Of a stretch of 7,745 bases of DNA, positions 5,408 through 7,745 are shown piece by piece. Source of the DNA: Sporosarcina sp. (GTDB lineage: Bacteria > Bacillota > Bacilli > Bacillales_A > Planococcaceae). Where the stretch lies: contig JARIDM010000135.1 in the NCBI GenBank assembly GCA_029263945.1, positions 1-7,745 of the forward strand. The letters are read 5' to 3'. The translations under genes were made by a program, and so were the position numbers. Below the pieces are notes generated by a model. It ran no database searches, was not told the origin of the DNA, and saw only the letters and a program-made list of their open reading frames with translations. Numbering within the stretch: position 1 is the stretch's first letter; each line of letters opens with the position of its first letter.

Positions 5408-6132
5408 TAGGCATCCTCCTTTCGTGTATAGGCGGTCTCTCTCGTTTTGTGGCGTCTTGCGTAAATGAATTCAATGACCACCGCAGAGACGAGTGTGGAG
5501 ACAAGGATTGCCCATCCTGTTGAGAGAAGTCCAGTGAAATAGAAGAATGAGTGAATGATAGCGGCAAGTCCTGCGAGTATGACAACTTTTCGATTGCCTT
5601 TCATTGACGGTACGAGCAGTGCAATGAACATGGCGTAGAGTGCGATGGACATTGCGGCTTGCAAGAAGAGCGGCAAGTTTGCGCCAACGACATGGCCGAG
5701 TGCTGTGAAAATGACCCAACTGCCATAGGAAATGAGTATGACGCCAAAAGCGAATCGTGTCGTAACTTTTTGTTCTTTACGCGTTGCGAGCATTGAAAAC
5801 GTTTCGTCGGTAATGCCGAACGCGTAAATCGCCTTAATCCACGGTTTTTCGGGGGCCATTTTTTCACTTAATGCAGCAGTCATTAGAAAATGTCGAATGT
5901 TGACAATAAAGGTATTCATAATAATCAGCATTGGATTGACAGCGGCAGTAATTAAGCTGAGGGCTATGTATTGTGAAGCGCCAGCAAAAACAAATAGGCT
6001 CATTGCAGTGGCTTCAAAGATGGAGAGACCTGCTGTTTTTGACAGTAAGCCGAATGTGAGCGCGACTGGAAAATAACCAATGGCAATACTTCCGCCAGCT
6101 TTTAAACCAGAGAAGAATTCTTTATTCTCCAT
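5407..6132 (-). CDS. azlC: AzlC-type large subunit of a branched-chain amino acid exporter
   Basis: The 241-residue polytopic membrane protein matches the AzlC/YgaZ family: an N-terminal FFSGLKAGGSIAIGYFPVALTFGLL region, FVFAGASQYIAL, then the conserved NIRHFLMTAAL and FGITDETFS segments (about residues 77-110). It pairs with AzlD to form the exporter. ATG 6132 is chosen over the upstream in-frame ATG 6165 because a perfect -10 (TATAAT, plus-strand 6164-6169) overlaps the 6165 codon, so a transcript from it would begin downstream of that codon. A modest AAGTTGTGAT ribosome site precedes ATG 6132. No azlB-like regulator is present, so control would come from elsewhere. Confidence 0.92.
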   Translation of the reverse strand: MENKEFFSGLKAGGSIAIGYFPVALTFGLLSKTAGLSIFEATAMSLFVFAGASQYIALSLITAAVNPMLIIMNTFIVNIRHFLMTAALSEKMAPEKPWIKAIYAFGITDETFSMLATRKEQKVTTRFAFGVILISYGSWVIFTALGHVVGANLPLFLQAAMSIALYAMFIALLVPSMKGNRKVVILAGLAAIIHSFFYFTGLLSTGWAILVSTLVSAVVIEFIYARRHKTRETAYTRKEDA

Positions 6133-6145
6133 ATTATCACAACTT

Positions 6146-6159
6146 TCTATTAGAATAGA
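6146..6159. repeat. Short palindrome at the azlC transcription start
   Basis: TCTATT (6146-6151) and AATAGA (6154-6159) form 6-bp arms with a two-base centre. The element lies just downstream of the azlC -10, about where RNA synthesis should start, which is a usual place for a repressor site. No known operator consensus is recognised. Confidence 0.35.
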
Positions 6160-6163
6160 GTTC

Positions 6164-6169
6164 ATTATA
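6164..6169 (-). promoter_or_regulatory. -10 element of the azlCD promoter
   Basis: The minus strand reads TATAAT here, a perfect sigma-A -10. The -35 region (plus-strand about 6187-6192) reads ACCAAA-like and is poor, so an activator or other contacts may be needed. The expected start point is near 6157, giving a leader of about 25 bases to ATG 6132. Confidence 0.55.
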
Positions 6170-6213
6170 CTATACTTTCATCAGATATTTGGTGATTCCA
6201 ATGAAATAATGGG

Positions 6214-6219
6214 TATACT
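6214..6219 (+). promoter_or_regulatory. Possible -10 element for the TVP38-family gene
   Basis: TATACT at 6214-6219 matches five of six -10 bases. TTGGTG at 6189-6194 could be a -35 but with a long 19-bp spacer. The GGGTAT overlapping it (6211-6216) resembles a sigma-B -10, yet no GTTT -35 is found at the right distance. Confidence 0.35.
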
Positions 6220-6255
6220 TAACAAAAGAGTAGAATTGCTGCAGGGGGTATTGGG

Positions 6256-6882
6256 ATGAATGAGTGGTTTGACGTAGATAAAATAGTAGAGTTGTCACAT
6301 CAGTACCGGGCGTTAGGTCCGTTGGTCGGTTTGTTTTTCCCTTTCATAGAATCCTTCCTTCCTTTTTTACCGCTGTTTGTTTTTGTGTTTGCGAATGCAA
6401 GCGCTTTTGGATTATGGTACGGGTTTCTTTTATCATGGGTCGGAACCTCAATCGGTTCGTATGCGGTGTTTTTGGTCATTCGCAGGTATGGACAAGCGCG
6501 GTTCTTTCGCTTTTTGACAAAGAGGGAACGTGTTCAAAAGCTTATTAAATGGGTAGACCGCAATGGATTTGGTCCGCTATTTTTATTTATTTGTTTTCCT
6601 TTTACACCGTCAGCGCTTGTTAATTTAGTAGCTGCGTTGGCTGATGTAAAAAAGAAACATTATTTGTTTACTTTATTGGCAGGTAAATTCGTTATGATTT
6701 TAACGGTTAGTTACATAGGTGCGGACTTGAAAGCGTTGTTGACGCAGCCAATTCGAACAGGCATTGTCGCAGTTGTCATTGTGTTGTTATGGTTTATTGG
6801 GAAAAGATTAGAGCAACGTTTTAATAAAAAGGTTGAAGACGAGTTTAGAGACATATCAAAGAAGCAGGCTAGAAATACGTGA
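6256..6882 (+). CDS. TVP38/TMEM64 (VTT domain, DedA-like) membrane protein
   Basis: The 208-residue protein has about five hydrophobic segments. It carries VTT/DedA-superfamily features: an acidic residue in the re-entrant helix PFIESFLPFLPLF (about residues 29-41), the glycine-rich helix SWVGTSIGSYAVFLVIRRYG (about 60-79), and FPFTPSALVN (about 114-123) before the last core helices. A basic tail follows from about residue 185. Superfamily members move or scramble lipids such as undecaprenyl phosphate or phospholipids; which substrate applies here cannot be told. ATG 6256 has CAGGGGG (6242-6248) seven bases upstream. It is divergent from azlC and is followed after a hairpin by addB. It resembles the B. 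subtilis YqeD/YtxB type; the ortholog is not certain. Confidence 0.88.
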   Translation: MNEWFDVDKIVELSHQYRALGPLVGLFFPFIESFLPFLPLFVFVFANASAFGLWYGFLLSWVGTSIGSYAVFLVIRRYGQARFFRFLTKRERVQKLIKWVDRNGFGPLFLFICFPFTPSALVNLVAALADVKKKHYLFTLLAGKFVMILTVSYIGADLKALLTQPIRTGIVAVVIVLLWFIGKRLEQRFNKKVEDEFRDISKKQARNT

Positions 6883-6904
6883 ATAAGCCTTTGCAACATG
6901 AGTT

Positions 6905-6932
6905 TTGATTTATCCAATAAAAAACATATAAC
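6905..6932 (+). promoter_or_regulatory. Sigma-A promoter candidate upstream of addB
   Basis: TTGATT (6905-6910), a 16-bp spacer and TATAAC (6927-6932) form a plausible promoter. Its predicted start (about 6939) falls at the left arm of the hairpin at 6938-6980. An alternative -10, TACAAT at 6958-6963, lies inside the hairpin loop and lacks a good -35. Confidence 0.4.
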
Positions 6933-6937
6933 ATTTC

Positions 6938-6988
6938 CGTCACACCCATTCTATCTGTACAATAGAGGAAAGGTGTGACGATTTTTTT
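6938..6988 (+). terminator. Hairpin plus T-run between the TVP38 gene and addB (terminator or attenuator)
   Basis: CGTCACACC (6938-6946) pairs perfectly with GGTGTGACG (6972-6980). An inner TCTAT/ATAGA pairing (6950-6954 with 6962-6966) folds the loop, and T6982-T6988 follows. It lies 55 bp after the TVP38 stop and about 27 bp before the addB start. It fits a terminator of the upstream gene, but it would also sit at the very 5' end of an addB transcript made from the promoter candidate at 6905-6932. Confidence 0.78.
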
Positions 6989-7014
6989 GTTTACAATGGG
7001 AGGAGGAATGTCAC

Positions 7015-7745
7015 GTGTCTTTACGTTTTATAACTGGAAGATCGGGTGCTGGAAAGACGACATTTATACAACAAGAAATTGCTGAGAAACTTGAAGAGAA
7101 TCCATTAGGCGCGCCTATTTTTGTAATTGTGCCAGACCAAATGTCATTTTCTGTTGAGCATAGTTTATCCGTGAATTTTAATTTGAACGGGTTGATACGC
7201 GCGCAAGTCGTGACGTTTAAACGACTGGCTTGGCGAATATTACAAGAGACGGGCGGCATTACACGTAAAGAAGTAGACGGGTTTGGTTACCGCATGCTCG
7301 TTCGCAGTGTGCTTGAAGAAAACCAAGATGACTTCAAATTATTTAGACAAGCAGCCAGTAAAAAAGGGTTTACTGCGCAAATTGGTGATTTAATGAAAGA
7401 GTTTAGTCGCTATTGTTTGGATTATGAAACGATGAATGATTTACATCGTCAACTCGAAGTTGCCAAAGCACCCCAAACTTTGTTGGATAAAGCGAGCGAT
7501 TTGTCACTGTTATTGACGAAAATCGAAGCAAAATTAGGCACGTCTTATGTAGATAGTGAAGGCCATCTCGCACTACTTGCTGCGCAAATTCAATATGCGG
7601 ACGTCCTGAAAGGGGCCGACATTTATATTGACGGATTTGAAAACTTTACAACCCGAGAATATGAAATTATTACGGAGCTCATGAAATATAGCCACCGTAT
7701 TACAGTTGTTCTCCCGATGGAATCAGACTTATCTGGTCATGCAGA
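7015..7745 (+). CDS. addB: AddB, ATP-dependent helicase/nuclease subunit B (N-terminal part, truncated by window end)
   Basis: About 243 residues are visible of a protein usually about 1150 long. The N-terminus has the Walker A motif GRSGAGKT (residues 8-15), followed by conserved AddB stretches: VIVPDQMSFSVEH (about 39-51), IRAQVVTFKRLAWRIL, GFTAQI, and ADIYIDGFENFTTREYEI near the end. AddB joins AddA to resect double-strand breaks and load RecA at Chi in Firmicutes; its nuclease domain and iron-sulfur cysteines lie beyond the window. GTG 7015 is the start, with GGGAGGAGG (6998-7006) eight bases upstream; the nearby ATG 7008 is in another frame. addA is expected to follow. Confidence 0.95.
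   Translation, partial: MSLRFITGRSGAGKTTFIQQEIAEKLEENPLGAPIFVIVPDQMSFSVEHSLSVNFNLNGLIRAQVVTFKRLAWRILQETGGITRKEVDGFGYRMLVRSVLEENQDDFKLFRQAASKKGFTAQIGDLMKEFSRYCLDYETMNDLHRQLEVAKAPQTLLDKASDLSLLLTKIEAKLGTSYVDSEGHLALLAAQIQYADVLKGADIYIDGFENFTTREYEIITELMKYSHRITVVLPMESDLSGHA

Noticed and set aside
5257..5867. Several alternative-frame ORFs across azlC and azlD
   Set aside because: They overlap the clearly conserved AzlC/AzlD frames and contain no recognisable domain.
6211..6216. GGGTAT as a sigma-B -10 before the TVP38-family gene
   Set aside because: No GTTT-like -35 lies 12-15 bp upstream, and the overlapping TATACT is a simpler sigma-A reading.
7011..7259. Minus-strand 82-codon frame at the start of addB
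   Set aside because: It is antisense to the highly conserved AddB N-terminus with its Walker A motif and has no ribosome-site support.

Overview
This window is chromosomal DNA of a low-to-moderate G+C Firmicute of the order Bacillales. The protein sequences and the run S41 peptidase - MinJ - CsbA, plus AddB further on, are Bacillus-like. Frequent GCG/ACG codons, TTG/GTG starts and strong GGAGG ribosome sites fit the Planococcaceae (Sporosarcina or Lysinibacillus type); that family-level guess is an inference. I see no phage, transposase, rRNA, tRNA or CRISPR.

Layout. (1) 1-303: the 3' end of an M23 (LytM) peptidoglycan peptidase and its terminator. (2) 379-1591: a membrane protein that looks like a reduced Lgt relative, overlapping a membrane-anchored TlpA/ResA-type thioredoxin. 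(3) 1660-3093: a secreted S41 C-terminal processing protease with PDZ and peptidoglycan-binding domains (CtpA/CtpB type), ending in a probable terminator. (4) 3245-4689: the polytopic PDZ protein MinJ (division-site selection), then CsbA. (5) 4690-5098: a gene-free block made of a tandemly duplicated module of about 193 bp. Each module is a GC-rich terminator hairpin followed by six units with an exact 20-bp period around CGCCCAA. (6) 5099-6132, minus strand: azlC-azlD, a branched-chain amino acid exporter pair, overlapping by one base and ending in a clean terminator. (7) 6256-6882: a TVP38/TMEM64 (DedA-like) membrane protein divergent from azlC. (8) 7015 to the end: the N-terminal part of AddB, the helicase-nuclease subunit used in double-strand break repair, cut by the window edge.

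The left half is an envelope and division neighbourhood. In B. subtilis ctpB and minJ lie close to ftsEX, and csbA lies next to uvrBA. Here csbA is instead followed by the repeat block and the convergent azlCD genes, so the repeats sit at an apparent synteny break. Most of the window is ordinary housekeeping DNA. The least explained structure is the twelve-unit, 20-bp-period array; second is the hairpin-plus-T-run directly downstream of a plausible addB promoter.
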